This document shows, in pieces, positions 33,564 through 44,904 of a DNA stretch of 64,000 nt. Numbering within the stretch: the stretch's first letter is position 1; every line of letters starts with the position of its first letter. The translations under genes were made by a program, and so were the position numbers. This DNA is from Entomortierella parvispora (Eukaryota; Mortierellomycota; Mortierellomycetes; Mortierellales; Mortierellaceae): the NCBI GenBank assembly GCA_963573315.1, contig OY752142.1, positions 434,001 to 498,000 on the forward strand. Reading direction: 5' to 3'. The notes beneath the pieces were generated by a model. The model was given only the letters and a program-made list of their open reading frames with translations. It ran no database searches and was not told the origin of the DNA.

Positions 33564-36500
33564 ATGACCCTCTCCACCTTGCTGCCCCGATCCGCGGCCG
33601 CTCGATCCTCCTGCTCGTCCACGTCGTCGTCCTCAATGTCGCTGGCCCTCCATCCAAGACTGCAACAGCAACAGCTGGTCCAAGGAACAAGAAGGCCTTT
33701 GAGGGAGGTCCAGTCGAAGATGAAGCTTTCGACAGCAAACTGTATCCAGTCATTGCACCATCCCAGTGCTCTTCCCCATCCGCGTCTCAGATGCTTCTCC
33801 CCCACTATTTCAAGGTCCCATTCTTCTGCTTCTCTTCTCTCTTCTTCATCCACATCCATCCCCACTCTCTCTTTATCCTCTTCATCCTCTCCATCCTCTC
33901 TCCTCTCTTCTTCTTCTCCACTCTCCTCTCACTCGTTCATCCGCGCATTCTCTTCAGCCTCGATCGCTACTCCCGACAACTACAACAACCATAACCAACA
34001 CCAACACAACAACATGACTGTCACCGAATCCAGCAACACGCACTCCATCCAACAGATCTCAAAATCGCCCTACCTCAACCAGAGTAAGTCTTTGCCAGTT
34101 TTTGTTCGTACTCGATTCACTGTCTTGTTGGTTTCTCGAGTTTCTTTGGTGGAGTGCTATGAGTTTTGCTTCTTCTCCCTCTTTTGTTCCCCTTCAGCAG
34201 TGTCTGCCCCATACATTCACTCTTGCTCGATGAGAGAGGGAAGAGGTAACTCCTCGGGTGGGGTGCATTGCGGCTGCTTCATTTGAGTCTCCACAGTCTG
34301 CCCATTCGTGTTTGTCCATGTGGGTCTGTCCTTTCGTGGCAAAAAAGTCACAGAGAGGGAAAAAAAATAATTGTCCGTGGGTTCTGTTCGTTCGGATCTA
34401 TTTTAGTTTAATGATCTTTGGTCTCATTGAATTGAACCTTTTGTTTGCTGTGTCAGTCCGTGTTCCCTTCCTTCGTTTTTTCTTCTTTTCGTCAGCGATG
34501 GTGCATGCGTGTGCATGCGTGTCTTGTCTTGCAGTGAGTGAACTGGAAGTGAAATGATCGGCCACGGCTGACACTAAACCCGTTTCTCTTTCTCTCTTCT
34601 CCATCTCCACTTACCAGGCACTGCGACCCCTGCTGAGCTCCGGAACGCCCTCCACCTTCAAGGCCTGAGTCCCGCCAAGGTCGAGTCCTTTGACCTCCAG
34701 AAGAAGCGCGCCTTGGCCCAGCTCAGGAGCAAGTCCTCTGACATTGAGAAGTACGTCTTCTTGGCTTGGCTCAGGAATACCAACGTCCGCCTCTTCTATG
34801 GAATCGTTGGCGAACATCTTGAGGTAAATACTTTTTCCCTTTTCCCCATTGTCCAAAAGCCAAGGTTATGGACTATCTCCTGTGGTGATGTCAAAGATCA
34901 AACGTTAGTGCACCACGCATGCTTTGCCATGTCCCCCTTCCCTTCTCTGTGCATGTATACGGCGGTGAAGGGTACAGGTGCATCGATGGCGTGAGGCATA
35001 TTCCGAGTCGGCTCCCAGTGCTCGGGATGGGTGCGTTTCAATTACTCCGGCTCATTGGCGATGGTCTTTTTTTTCTTTGGGGTAAAAATCCTATTTGATT
35101 TTGTTCGATTCCCCGCAACCCCGTTCGTCACCCTCTTCTTTCCGTCCCCTTAAACGGAAAACTGTGGTGGATCAGTCCACTTGTCCACAAGTCAAAGAGC
35201 CTTTTCCCCTCAGATCTTCTCGGGCACAGACAGAGCGCCCATTCGTTTTCAACTTTCCCATGAGTTCTTTCTGTCTCCCCTCCTCCACAATACCTTGCCC
35301 CTCCCATCCCCCAATTTCTTTTTTTTTTCTTGTTTACATTTACCCGTCCGCCGTTGGCCAAGGACCATACGACCAAACGATCGAAACAAGATGGTTGGGG
35401 TAGAGCTGTAGTAGAGGGCGGAAATTGGTCCAGCCCCGCTTTTGGGAGTGGACGCCGAGCTGACAAAACAACGTCGCCGTCGCCACTCCGACTTGCTATT
35501 GCTCGACCCTGGATGGTTAATATCATGGACGGAGATGAAAAGGAGATAGAGAGCCAGGGTGATCTGGCCATTCGGCCCTGAACGTTGCACCGCGAATCAA
35601 CTGTACTCACCATGAACCGTGCCCACCTTGTTATTCTTCTCTCTCTGGCACCATTTTGACCGCAATTAGGAAACCTTGCCTTTGATCTACACACCCACGG
35701 TCGGTACTGCTTGCCAAAACTACTCCAGCATCTATCCCTTCCTCGCTCCTCCCGGTCAGCCCGACGGTCTCTTCCTCTCCATCAATGATCTGCCAAACTT
35801 GACCGAAATTATCCAGAACTACAGACCTTACCCTCAGGATCCCAGCTTGACCCCTCAGATTGCCGTTATTACCGATGGTTCGCGTATTCTCGGTCTTGGT
35901 GATCTGGGTGTCGGTGGCATGGGTATCCCCGTCGGAAAGCTCCAGCTCTATGTTGCTGGTGCCGGTGTTGACCCCAGACGCACCATCCCCATCACCTTGG
36001 ATCTCGGTACCAACAACGAGGATAAGCTCAACGACGAATTTTACCTTGGATTGCGCCAGAAGCGTGTGGGTGATGACAAGTTCTTCCCCTTTGTTGACGC
36101 CGTCATCAAGTCCCTGACCTCTCTTTACCCCAAGATGTTGATTCAGTTTGAGGATTTCTCTTCCGAGCACGCCTTCCAGCTCTTGGACAAGTACCAGCCC
36201 ACGACTTTCTGTTTCAACGACGACATTCAGGGCACTGGAGCTGTGATCTTGGCCGGATTCATGAACGCCATCAATCTTGCCGGTATCCCCGCCAAGGACC
36301 ACAAGATTCTCTTCTTTGGAGCTGGATCGGCCGCCGTCGGTGTTGCCAAGCAGCTGGCTGCTTACTTTGTCAACGATCACGGTATGACTGAGGATGAGGC
36401 TCGCGAGATGGTCTGGCTGGTCGACTCCAAGGGACTCGTGACCTTGGACCGTGGTGACAAGTTGGCCGAGCACAAGCTCTACTTTGCCCGCAAGGACAAT

Positions 36501-37145
36501 GCCGGCGCCAAATACCCCGACATTGCCTCGGTCATTGAGCATGTCCGCCCCACTGCCCTCTTTGGTCTCTCTTCCCAGTCGGGCGCCTTCTCCGAGGAGG
36601 TCCTCAAGTCCATGGCTGCCATCAACAACCGTCCCATTGTGTTCCCCTTGTCCAACCCCGCCTACCAGGCCGAGTGCTCGTTCGAGCAGGCCATGATCCA
36701 CACCAAGGGCAAGGTCATCTTTGCCTCCGGTACTGCTTTCCCCAAGTACACTGATCCCAACACTGGACTCATCAGCGCCCCCGGACAGGGTAACAACATG
36801 TACATCTTCCCCGGTCTTGGCTTGGGAGGTATCTTGGCCCAGCCTGCCACCATTAGCGATCGTTTGATCTACAGCGCTGCTCGTGCCTGCTCCCAGGCAT
36901 TGACGTCGGAAGAGCGTTCCCAGGGTCTTTTGTACCCTGTTCTCCCTCGTATCCGTCAAGTCTCGGCTGAGGTTGCTGCGGCTGTTGTGACCGAGTCTGT
37001 CGCCGAGGGCTCTGCCACGAATGAAGAGACTATCAAGTTGGTCAAGGCCAATGATCGTGCTGCTCTCTTGGACTATGTCATCAAGAGCATGTGGACGACG
37101 GATGGTGTTGAGGAGGATGTTATCACCTTTGCCCCTCATCTGTAA
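33564..37145 (+). CDS. Malic enzyme with long presequence
   Basis: Three exons (33564-34083, 34618-34823, 35670-37145) encode 733 residues. Malic enzyme decarboxylates malate to pyruvate, producing NAD(P)H. Motifs are LPLIYTPTVGTACQNYSSIY, GDLGVGGMGIPVGKL, the metal-site FNDDIQGTGAV, the dinucleotide fold FFGAGSAAVGVAKQL and LSNPAYQAECS. The family core is about 550-600 residues. The extra N-terminus (1-150) is rich in Ser, Arg and Leu, poor in acidic residues, and contains SFIRAFSSAS, typical of a mitochondrial presequence. An in-frame Met151 (34014) begins MTVTESS and would give a cytosolic form. Cofactor preference was not read from sequence. In oleaginous Mortierella, malic enzymes are linked to NADPH supply for lipid synthesis (established knowledge). 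Confidence 0.93.
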
Positions 37146-37584
37146 AAAAAAGAAAATATCACGAAAACAATAGGAAAAGAAATATGGATCCGCTTTTTTC
37201 ACTTTTGCCTCGTCTTTGTTCTCGTCCTCACAGCATCCCACCAAACCACTTTTGTACACTTAATCCACCTACTTTCACAAAATAAAACAATTCTTGAAAA
37301 GAAACCCTTGTGGTCTTTGCTTGGAGTTGCCCAGGGAGAAGTTACGGGTACCAGACAAAACCCATATCCAGCCCTGTGCATCTGTGGTGCCTCTATGTGC
37401 TCATTCTATCTCCTAGACAACCACCATGCCCGCGTCAATTCAAACCTATTGACGGCATCTTTCCTTCAGATGAAAATTGAACACAGCCTCTGTATACAGC
37501 ACAGTACAACGAACAATAGGTTTCCGAGAGGTGGGACATCATGACCAAAGTGGTGAGGCGGTGTTATTTTTATTCATGTTGAAG

Positions 37585-38702
37585 TCAGAAAAATGTTTGG
37601 TTGTGAATATATGGGTCCCAAGGAGGATTAGTTTTACAGCAATAAAACTTCAGATCAGGCCAAGTTGCAAGCATCCACGCTTTATCAGGGTCCTCTTCCA
37701 ATTCTTGTCGATCATACTGACCCCTTTCCCAGACATCGCTGCCATGCTCCATGGTCAGCAAAACAAGAACTTTTAGCTTTTGAAGCATCCCCAATTGCTT
37801 TATCACCTTTTCATTCTTCCACGACTCCCTTGACCACCGGATGAGCCCAACCTGGAGCACTTCCAGATCAGTGCAGGCCCAAAAATCCATGTTTGTTGCT
37901 TTTGTCGCCGTCACTATCCTCTCTTCATCTTCAAAGAATAGGTCCACAGTGAATTCAGAGCAGGCAAAGCTCACTAGGTTCGGGCTCGAATCAAAGATTT
38001 TTCGGTTGATCCATCCGTCGTATATCCAGCACTCGATCATGGTGAGAACTGTCAGGGTGGCGAGAAGAGGCTCCAAGGACTTGAAAACAAGAGGTGTGAT
38101 CCGTTGCTTGTTCAGACCTAGGTTGGTGACATGTGGACAGTGAGTCAAGACCCCTGCGAGATCCTCTTCGCCCAGAAAGCCATCCACTGAAAGTGTGTTT
38201 AGCCTTGAGCACGTTTGGAGTCTTGACCAGTCAGTGTGGGGGCTGGTTTGTATCCTGGGGAAACGAAACTTCTCGAGTAGAGGGCACTGCGAGAGCCATT
38301 CAAACAGATCGGCTGCGGTCCATGTACAAGTCACATGTAGGTTCAGAGCTGTGACTTGTGGGAACCTGACTGCGGCGACGACGACGGCGAGGAGGAGCAG
38401 GACAGCGGCGGTTCCGACTCTGCACTCTCTGGAATGTTGAGATAGAGGCTCCGGAAACGGCGCACGGAGGTGACGCTGGTCATCAATTCCTGGATATGCC
38501 CTCGATATCGATTCAGATAAACAGGAGAGGGCACTGAATGGTTCAATTTGTCCCCTCTTGTGTCAAGGACCCGGAAAGGTTCACATGAGAACACCAAGGG
38601 CATGAAAATTTCGAACCATTCCTTGGATACTCTTGCACAGGAGGCCAAGTCGGAACGGCTGAGGTACCTTGAGATCTCGATCTTGACTTTCGCGATATCC
38701 AT
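37585..38702 (-). CDS. Divergent F-box/LRR protein, frame uncertain
   Basis: A sixth F-box-like gene, not closely related to copies A-E. The N-terminus MDIAKVKIEISRYLSRSDLA, followed by CARVSKEWFEIFMPLVF, is a short F-box. The C-terminal part has LRR-like segments (VTALNLHVTCTW; VLTHCPHVTNLGLNKQRITP). The two parts lie in different frames. Either a 56-nt intron (38370-38425, donor GTGCAG, acceptor CCGCAG) joins them to give 353 residues, or a slip in the TCC/TCG Ser tract has broken the gene. The intron would be unusually short and lacks a clear branch site. Confidence 0.6.
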
Positions 38703-40634
38703 TGGCAATTGGTTCTGTTGCCGTATCTTTTTGTTGAGACTGGTCTAGAGGAGGAAGGTAAGGAGGGAAGGAAGGAGGGAGGAAGAAGAAAGAAAGAGAA
38801 AGAAAAGAGAAGACCGAAGCATAGAACCTAAAACCCTTCATCTTTTTGCTCGCAATGTTGTGTTACGAGCCCCATGCTTTTTTCTTTTTCTTTTTTGAAA
38901 GAGAGAATCTGATGGTGCTGCTCTGCACTGCAGGCTCCGGTCCTTTTTGCGAAGAGACTTGTTTGCCAAAACAGCCACATGGAAGCATCAATAGACTACC
39001 AACTTTTGGACTTCCTACAACCAGGACAACTTGGGTGTAATTCTAGACACAGCTTTGCTGCTACATACCTCGAGGGTTATTCCTCCACTTTGATGATGGA
39101 AAACGGGCAAAAGATCTTTTGCTTGTGGCAGACGGGGGTCCAAAGTCATCCAACTCAAAGTGTTGGATGAAGTGAACGTCTCTTGCAATGTAAATCTCCA
39201 AGGTTTAGAAGCCGTTGATTGACGCGTTCCCATTGGGAACTGTTGCTTAGCAATTCTCTTTTTTTTCTATTCATGTGGACACCCATTTTCTCTCTCTTTG
39301 TTTCACAGGTGAGAAATATCAGGGCGGAAAATGGCGCTGCTAAAGTTCGCGCCAGTGGACACAAATTTGCTGGAACAAAGAGCTGGCGCAGACTCTTGCT
39401 CTCAGAAATGGCGCTGATACTCAGATCATGAAGACATTCTACACCACCGGGACTATGATCAATCTACCAGAGGCTACAACCATCCTTTCCGTTGAATGCT
39501 ACGTCAACGTTTATTTCTTTATTATTTTTCATTTGGAGCATCGCCCCGGTGTCCTAAACTGCGATTAGATAAAGGAAAGATAAAAAGAATAAGGTGAGTA
39601 AAGAATTGCGCGTGCCTGAGGAGGAAACGAAAGGTGCTGGTTGCTCACAAAAATGTGGATGTTGAAGACGATTCAAAAGGACAGCGAAGCACTTAAGGTC
39701 TTTGCCACTGTTTGCATCTGTTGCATTCATCGCTGGCAGTTACCGGGCACAAAAACAATGGTTAAAAAAAGCACCCCGGGAAATATGAACAAATACGCAA
39801 ACGCAAGCATCTTCAAAAACAGCAAAAGTGAAACATTTCTTTCATTCGTTGGTCCGCTCACATGCAGCTTACCCGCCTCATCCGTGCTCCATGCTTCCCT
39901 ACCTTTGCAGCATGCACGATCCAACGACTAGAAACATCTTTCTAAAGAGATATTCGAAAGAACTACTGTAGTCTAGAACACGGTCCATACACACAGTCTG
40001 TTGAGCCTTCTCCCAGGATATATTTTGACTCTTGGAGCACGCTGTCGTTGTCTCTTCTCGTTCTATACTTTCAATTGTACTACCATTGCCCTTCTGAGTG
40101 ATCCAAACTTTCAAATCTGTAAATGGGTATGGGCCGAGGAAGGCGGGAACTCTCTCCCTGTCGCGTGCTGTGAGCGTCAGATCAATGAGAACAAAAAAAT
40201 CGACCAGCGCGTTCTGATTAAGATGTCTCTGGCAACTGGTTGCCTGGATAAGTATGTTCACTCGTGGAAGGTTGTTGAGGAGGAGGTCAAACCTCAGTCG
40301 GTCCTGCAATGGCGATCATCTTCACAATCGCTTATCCTATTGAAGGCAAGGATCCGAGGCGTGCAGTGCTTGAGCAAGACACTACTTTTGCAGCAGGGGG
40401 CTGTATATCAGCCAGCGGCGCCATATCTATCCGGTGTAGAATGTTAGCAGAAACAATTAAAACCCCACAGAATCCTCAAAATGAACATTCAGCTGTGAGT
40501 TGTTGACTAGGCTATCAACCTGTATTGATCTTTAGAGTGACACTTGTTAATCGTTGCCTAGTTTGACGCCGTACATTACTTCAAGTAGTCTAGTTTGAAA
40601 ATGCTTGATGAGGTCTTGGGAAAGATAAAGGCAC
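38703..40634. other. Gap between divergent F-box gene and unit E
   Basis: About 1.9 kb without a recognised gene. An open frame of 136 codons on the minus strand (39,899-40,309) and a 148-codon frame on the plus strand (40,001-40,447) overlap antiparallel. Neither has recognisable motifs. A purine-rich tract (GGAAGGAGG type) lies at 38,750-38,815. Confidence 0.5.
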
Positions 40635-43600
40635 AGACACTTCTTTGAGTACATGAGATGGGAGACTTGTGAGTGTGGACTGGTCGTCAGGGGTCAGAAG
40701 TAGATGAAGGCTGAGCCGAAGGACGTGCTTGAACATTTGGGATCGTGGCGACAAACAAGAAAACAGGAAAAGGTGCTTCTACAAGTGAACTCGATCCTTG
40801 TGAGGGATGGTGACCGTTGGTGTGATCGCATTGATGGGTCCGGCAAGGAGACAGCGGGGAAATTGCTCTTCTTTCGATCTTTGTGAAAGTTGGGGGTATC
40901 GGGTGTGTGGGGTCGCTGCAGTGCAGGTTTCTATCTAATATCAACAGCCGGGGCCGTGATCGCCGTGATCGCTGTGTAGTGGATAGGAACGAATAAAGGA
41001 GCCAAAACAGGATCTTGCGAACGAAGATCTCGACAATCCCTTCAACGCGAATATGAGATCGCTCGTCGAGCGAGAGCATCCTGCCACTCCGTCTCCTCTT
41101 CATTGGCTATACGAAAGCCCACCACAGTCTTCAAGCCGCGAAACGTTTCCAGCAACCATTCCCAATCGTCTCGGTGCAACTCTTGTCGGGTGTGCCTTAC
41201 GTTAAGGACTTGCAGCTGTTGAAGGGAGCTGATGGAGCGAAGACCGGTCTCTTGTCCGAACATCAGAAACGAGGCATCAGTATCAAGGCGTGCGTATGTC
41301 GAGCTCACGTTCAGAATACGGAGCTTCTCCAACCGACAGAGTTTGTCAAAGATGAATCCGCTGTCGTCCTCTTGTTGCTGGTCCATTTCAACTGATATTT
41401 TCCATTCTTGAAGTTTTAGGCAGCTCCATTGGTCGGATGACTGCCGCACATTAGAAACCATCAGAGGAATGTCGATTCAGATCGACAGCAGATTGCTACA
41501 CGAGCAGAGCATATCGTTCACCATAGAGCTCACCAAGCCCTGGCAAGACTCTAGCTGGACTTTGGTCAACTTGGAGGCGAAATTATCCAGCAACATCACG
41601 ACAGCCCTCTCATCCAATGCAACCTCTCGCAACACCAACTCAGAGATGCCTCGAGTGAAGACCTTGAAGGTCTGGAAGACGCGGTCCCCTTCCAGACGAT
41701 ACACGTCCATTCTTTCCAGGCTCTTCCACGGCACTTCCTTCTTGACAATATTTGCGACGGGTGCGAAGGTGCCGGACGTCACTCCTTTCTCATGGAGCAT
41801 TGTCCATGGGCCCCAAATTAGAACACGAAGCTGTGTCGAGATCTTGAGAAGGCGGGTCACAGCTCGGAAAGACTCAAAGTCGAACGAACAGCCTTGGAAT
41901 TCGATTTGCCTCAACTCGCTTTCTCTTTGCTCCAGAGTAGTAGTTCTCAAGTTTTCGAGGCGCACTCTCGCCAAGCGGAGTGATGTCGTTCTCGCCAGTA
42001 CATTCAGAAATGTGCCTTCGAGATCGTCTCCGCTCATCACCACATCCTCAAGCTCGAGTGTTCCCAACGCCTGTAATTGGAGAACATTTTTCCAAAAAAT
42101 CGAAGAATGAGTTCCAAAGTTTTGAGAGGCTACATGTAGAACGTGAATCTTTGACCGGTGTCTGAAGAGGAAGTCAGCTGGCTCGTTATTGAGACTAAGG
42201 AGTTGTTGATTGCGCAGAACGTTTATTCGGACCTCATGCAAGATCGCAAAGTCCAAAGATAAGTAAGGTCGACAGAAAAGATTTTCCTCAAGCAAGAAAT
42301 CGACGGATTGGACAAGGCGGGCGTTGTGTCTAACAGAACTGGCAGTGACAAAACGGGCCTGTCTCTCAGGGCCAAGCTTTACATCTTTCCAAAGAATCTT
42401 CGCAAACAGTGCACGGAAGATCTTGTTCACGAAGATACACCTGTAAACATCTCTAGGCGACAGATACGACGAAATATCGGCAAGGATCTCGGGGACATCA
42501 AGAGGGCTAGATGGAGCCTCTCCGAGAGCAGAGGCAACAGAAATCGAAGAGGTAATGTTGGCCATTTTAGATCAAGTTTCTTACAAAGAGGTAGTAAAGA
42601 GCAGTGCCGCAGGTTGAGAAGAGTCACAGGTCGAGAAGAGTAGCAGGTCAAGAAGAGTAGCAAGGCAATGAGGTGCACGAACAATCAAACAATCAGACGA
42701 ATGCAAAGAGGAATGCAAGGTGAGAGAAATGAGAACGGAACGCGAAAGTAAATGCAGTTAAGCCACAGAATAGGTGGCGACGAGATAAACGTCTGTCAAT
42801 TGACGCGTCTTGACATTTCCAGTTGAGGATATAGGGGCCAAGGTCAAGGTCCAGGTCAAGGTTAAGTGTCAACGCGCTTGACCGCGACGCGTTTGATTTT
42901 TCTTTTGCATGTTCCCAGGCACACCGATGTTCCACCAGCACGTATTCCTCCTTTCCCCCCCTCCGTCCCTCCTTCCCTTTCCCTCCACTTCTTTCCTTCC
43001 CTCCTTCCTCCCCTTCTTGCCTCCTCCCCTTCTTGCCTCCTCCCCTCCCCTCCCCTCCTCCTTATCTCTTCTCGTCGCTTCTCGTCTCTTCCTGTCCCCT
43101 CTCGTCCCACTCACCCCTCAATTCGCACCCATAATTGCGGCAGGCTACCAAAATTCATATCATTGTCCTCGAATGCAGCTCTATGTAGACTCATTGCATC
43201 CACACCTCTCTGCATTGAGCTATGCATTCGGCATCATTAAACTTTCTCTCTTGCCGGCATAGTTGATCAGCTGTTTGCTGCACGAGACGCAAACAGACCC
43301 GTTTTGGGGACAGAACCTGAACAGACACACATCCTACTGTGCACCTTACTGTCCCTGAATGACATAGATGAGCTGGCAGTTAAGTCCTTTATTGGCAGTG
43401 CGGATTTCTTTGAAATATCTTGGAACAGTGCGAGTCTCTCACCTATAGCTCACCCCTGTCATAGATGCCTCTGGTCCATGCTCTATAGCAACATAGCGGC
43501 AGCCATCGATTGCGTCTCGCGATCGATGTCCTTGTAGTTCAAGGAAGTGGATAGGGTGATGGCGGGACGAGCAGTGATCATAGCACTATGGACCCTGAGA

Positions 43601-44202
43601 CGCAATCCTTTGATGCAGGGAGGACAAGTCAAAATCACAGAGCTCAATGATACCTTTCCCTATTGTTCTACAATAAAAGTCGAGGGAGTCGTGTAGATAT
43701 CCAGGTGAATTACAGAAAGATCTTGCTTGGTGCTCCGGATGCTATTGCTGTAATAGGCCAGCGTGATTGGCCCTTATGTCAAGACCGCTAGTTCGGCGAC
43801 GACAACTGACAAAAGTCCACTCATGGCATTCCCTTTGGTTTGAGGTGGAGAGGACTCGATGGATACGATGGACGATGGACGGGATACCGAACGCACGACG
43901 AACTGCAACTCGGATTCTCCAAACTATATCATAATTCAGTCATATCCCGGTTCAGGGGTTAGTGCCATTTATAGCGTTCACTTCTTCAACCACGACCGAC
44001 GCAGGGTCTACGATCAAGAGACTGTACTGCATTGCTAATTGCGCCAGATTACCCAATGCAGCATCCAACAGTTGACCGGTTCGTCGACAGAGGTAACGAA
44101 CCTGGTATCTGGGCTGACAAGCGAGTCCCTGTCCATGTTCTGGTCCTGGTCCTGGTCCTTGCTCTAGTCCTGGCATTTGTGTTCATGGTTGCTGGTCGTG
44201 GT
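40635..44202 (-). repeat. Dispersed repeat unit E (inverted, truncated)
   Basis: Reverse-oriented unit containing the F-box pseudogene E, its CTTGACC-rich flank, pyrimidine tract and hexamer repeat. It ends abruptly at 44,202 next to the tip of a hairpin module that belongs to the opposite orientation. The upstream part is closest to unit D. Confidence 0.75.
41042..42565 (-). pseudogene. F-box/LRR family copy E with one nonsense codon
   Basis: Same start, end and 1,524-nt length as the intact copies, with no frameshift. A single premature stop, TGA at 41,477-41,479 (codon 363), replaces the Trp that B and C have in LLSIWVD. The neighbouring codon also changed (GTC to ATC). The remaining 144 codons are open. 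The variable region is C-type in both blocks. It may be a very recent pseudogene, produce a 362-residue truncated F-box protein, or be rescued by readthrough. Confidence 0.85.
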
Positions 44203-44375
44203 CTCCTCCGCAAAGCACATTTATCCAAGGTCCCAACGAAGGGCGGATTAGTGCCCTGTAAAGCTCGTTACTTATGACACTCTCAGCAGAGGCTGCCTCA
44301 CCAATGAGGAAGCACTCTACTGAAAGTCCTGCCTGGCATGTCGACCAGTGCCATTTATAGCACCCTGCGGAGGAG
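44203..44375 (-). ncRNA. Candidate structured RNA / TIR module, copy E
   Basis: On the minus strand the 5' end CTCCTCCGCAGGGTGC pairs with the 3' end GTGCTTTGCGGAGGAG in full. The internal arm is the same as in copy D. A GATAAAAGG box lies about 35-45 nt upstream (44,410-44,418, reverse complement). Unlike B, C and D, the oligo-T run after the 3' end is missing, because the module stops exactly at the inversion junction. Confidence 0.45.
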
Positions 44376-44722
44376 ACAAAAGGTGAGGAAGAAAGAGAGC
44401 ACACCCCCTCCTTTTATCAGGTTCCCTTTCGCGCGCCGCAGTCACTTTAGACAGCACGTGATCATTTTTGCCGCCAATGTCACCATGTCGCGAAATGCAA
44501 CCATGAACGACTGGAACAAATGGGACCAGAACAGGGACCAGGACCAAGACCAGGACCAAGACCAGGACCAGGACCATAGGACCATAGACACAGATAGACA
44601 AGGACTCGTTTGTCAGCCCAGATACTAGGATTGTGACCTCGATCGACGAGCCGGTCAACTGCTGAATGCTGCATTCGGTAATCTGCATGCGATTAACAAT
44701 GCAGTATTATCTCTTGATTGGC
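44203..44722 (+). repeat. Inverted fragment at the end of unit E
   Basis: This 520 bp reads in the opposite orientation to the preceding unit E. It contains the hairpin module, the CACGTG segment, the hexamer repeat and the GTTGACCGG-like motif also found at 44,070-44,095 in inverted form. The two therefore make a local palindrome around 44,203. Homology to the family ends near 44,722, just before the neighbouring 1103-residue gene. Confidence 0.7.
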
Positions 44723-44904
44723 GTACATGCATGTGTGCTCTTGTATCACACAGCGACCAAGATCTGCAGGTAGATGAAAACAAAGCAGTCATCTTTTCCG
44801 AGTGGCGCTCCCTGACATTTACATACATCGTGCTTGAGTGATAGAGGAGAGCTCTCTTTACTTCTATTCCTCTAGAACAGAGATGGTTCAATATCTAGAG
44901 CTGG

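Noticed and set aside
39899-40447. Antiparallel open frames of 136 and 148 codons
   Set aside because: Neither has recognisable motifs, and both cannot be real; I saw no splice or codon evidence to prefer one.
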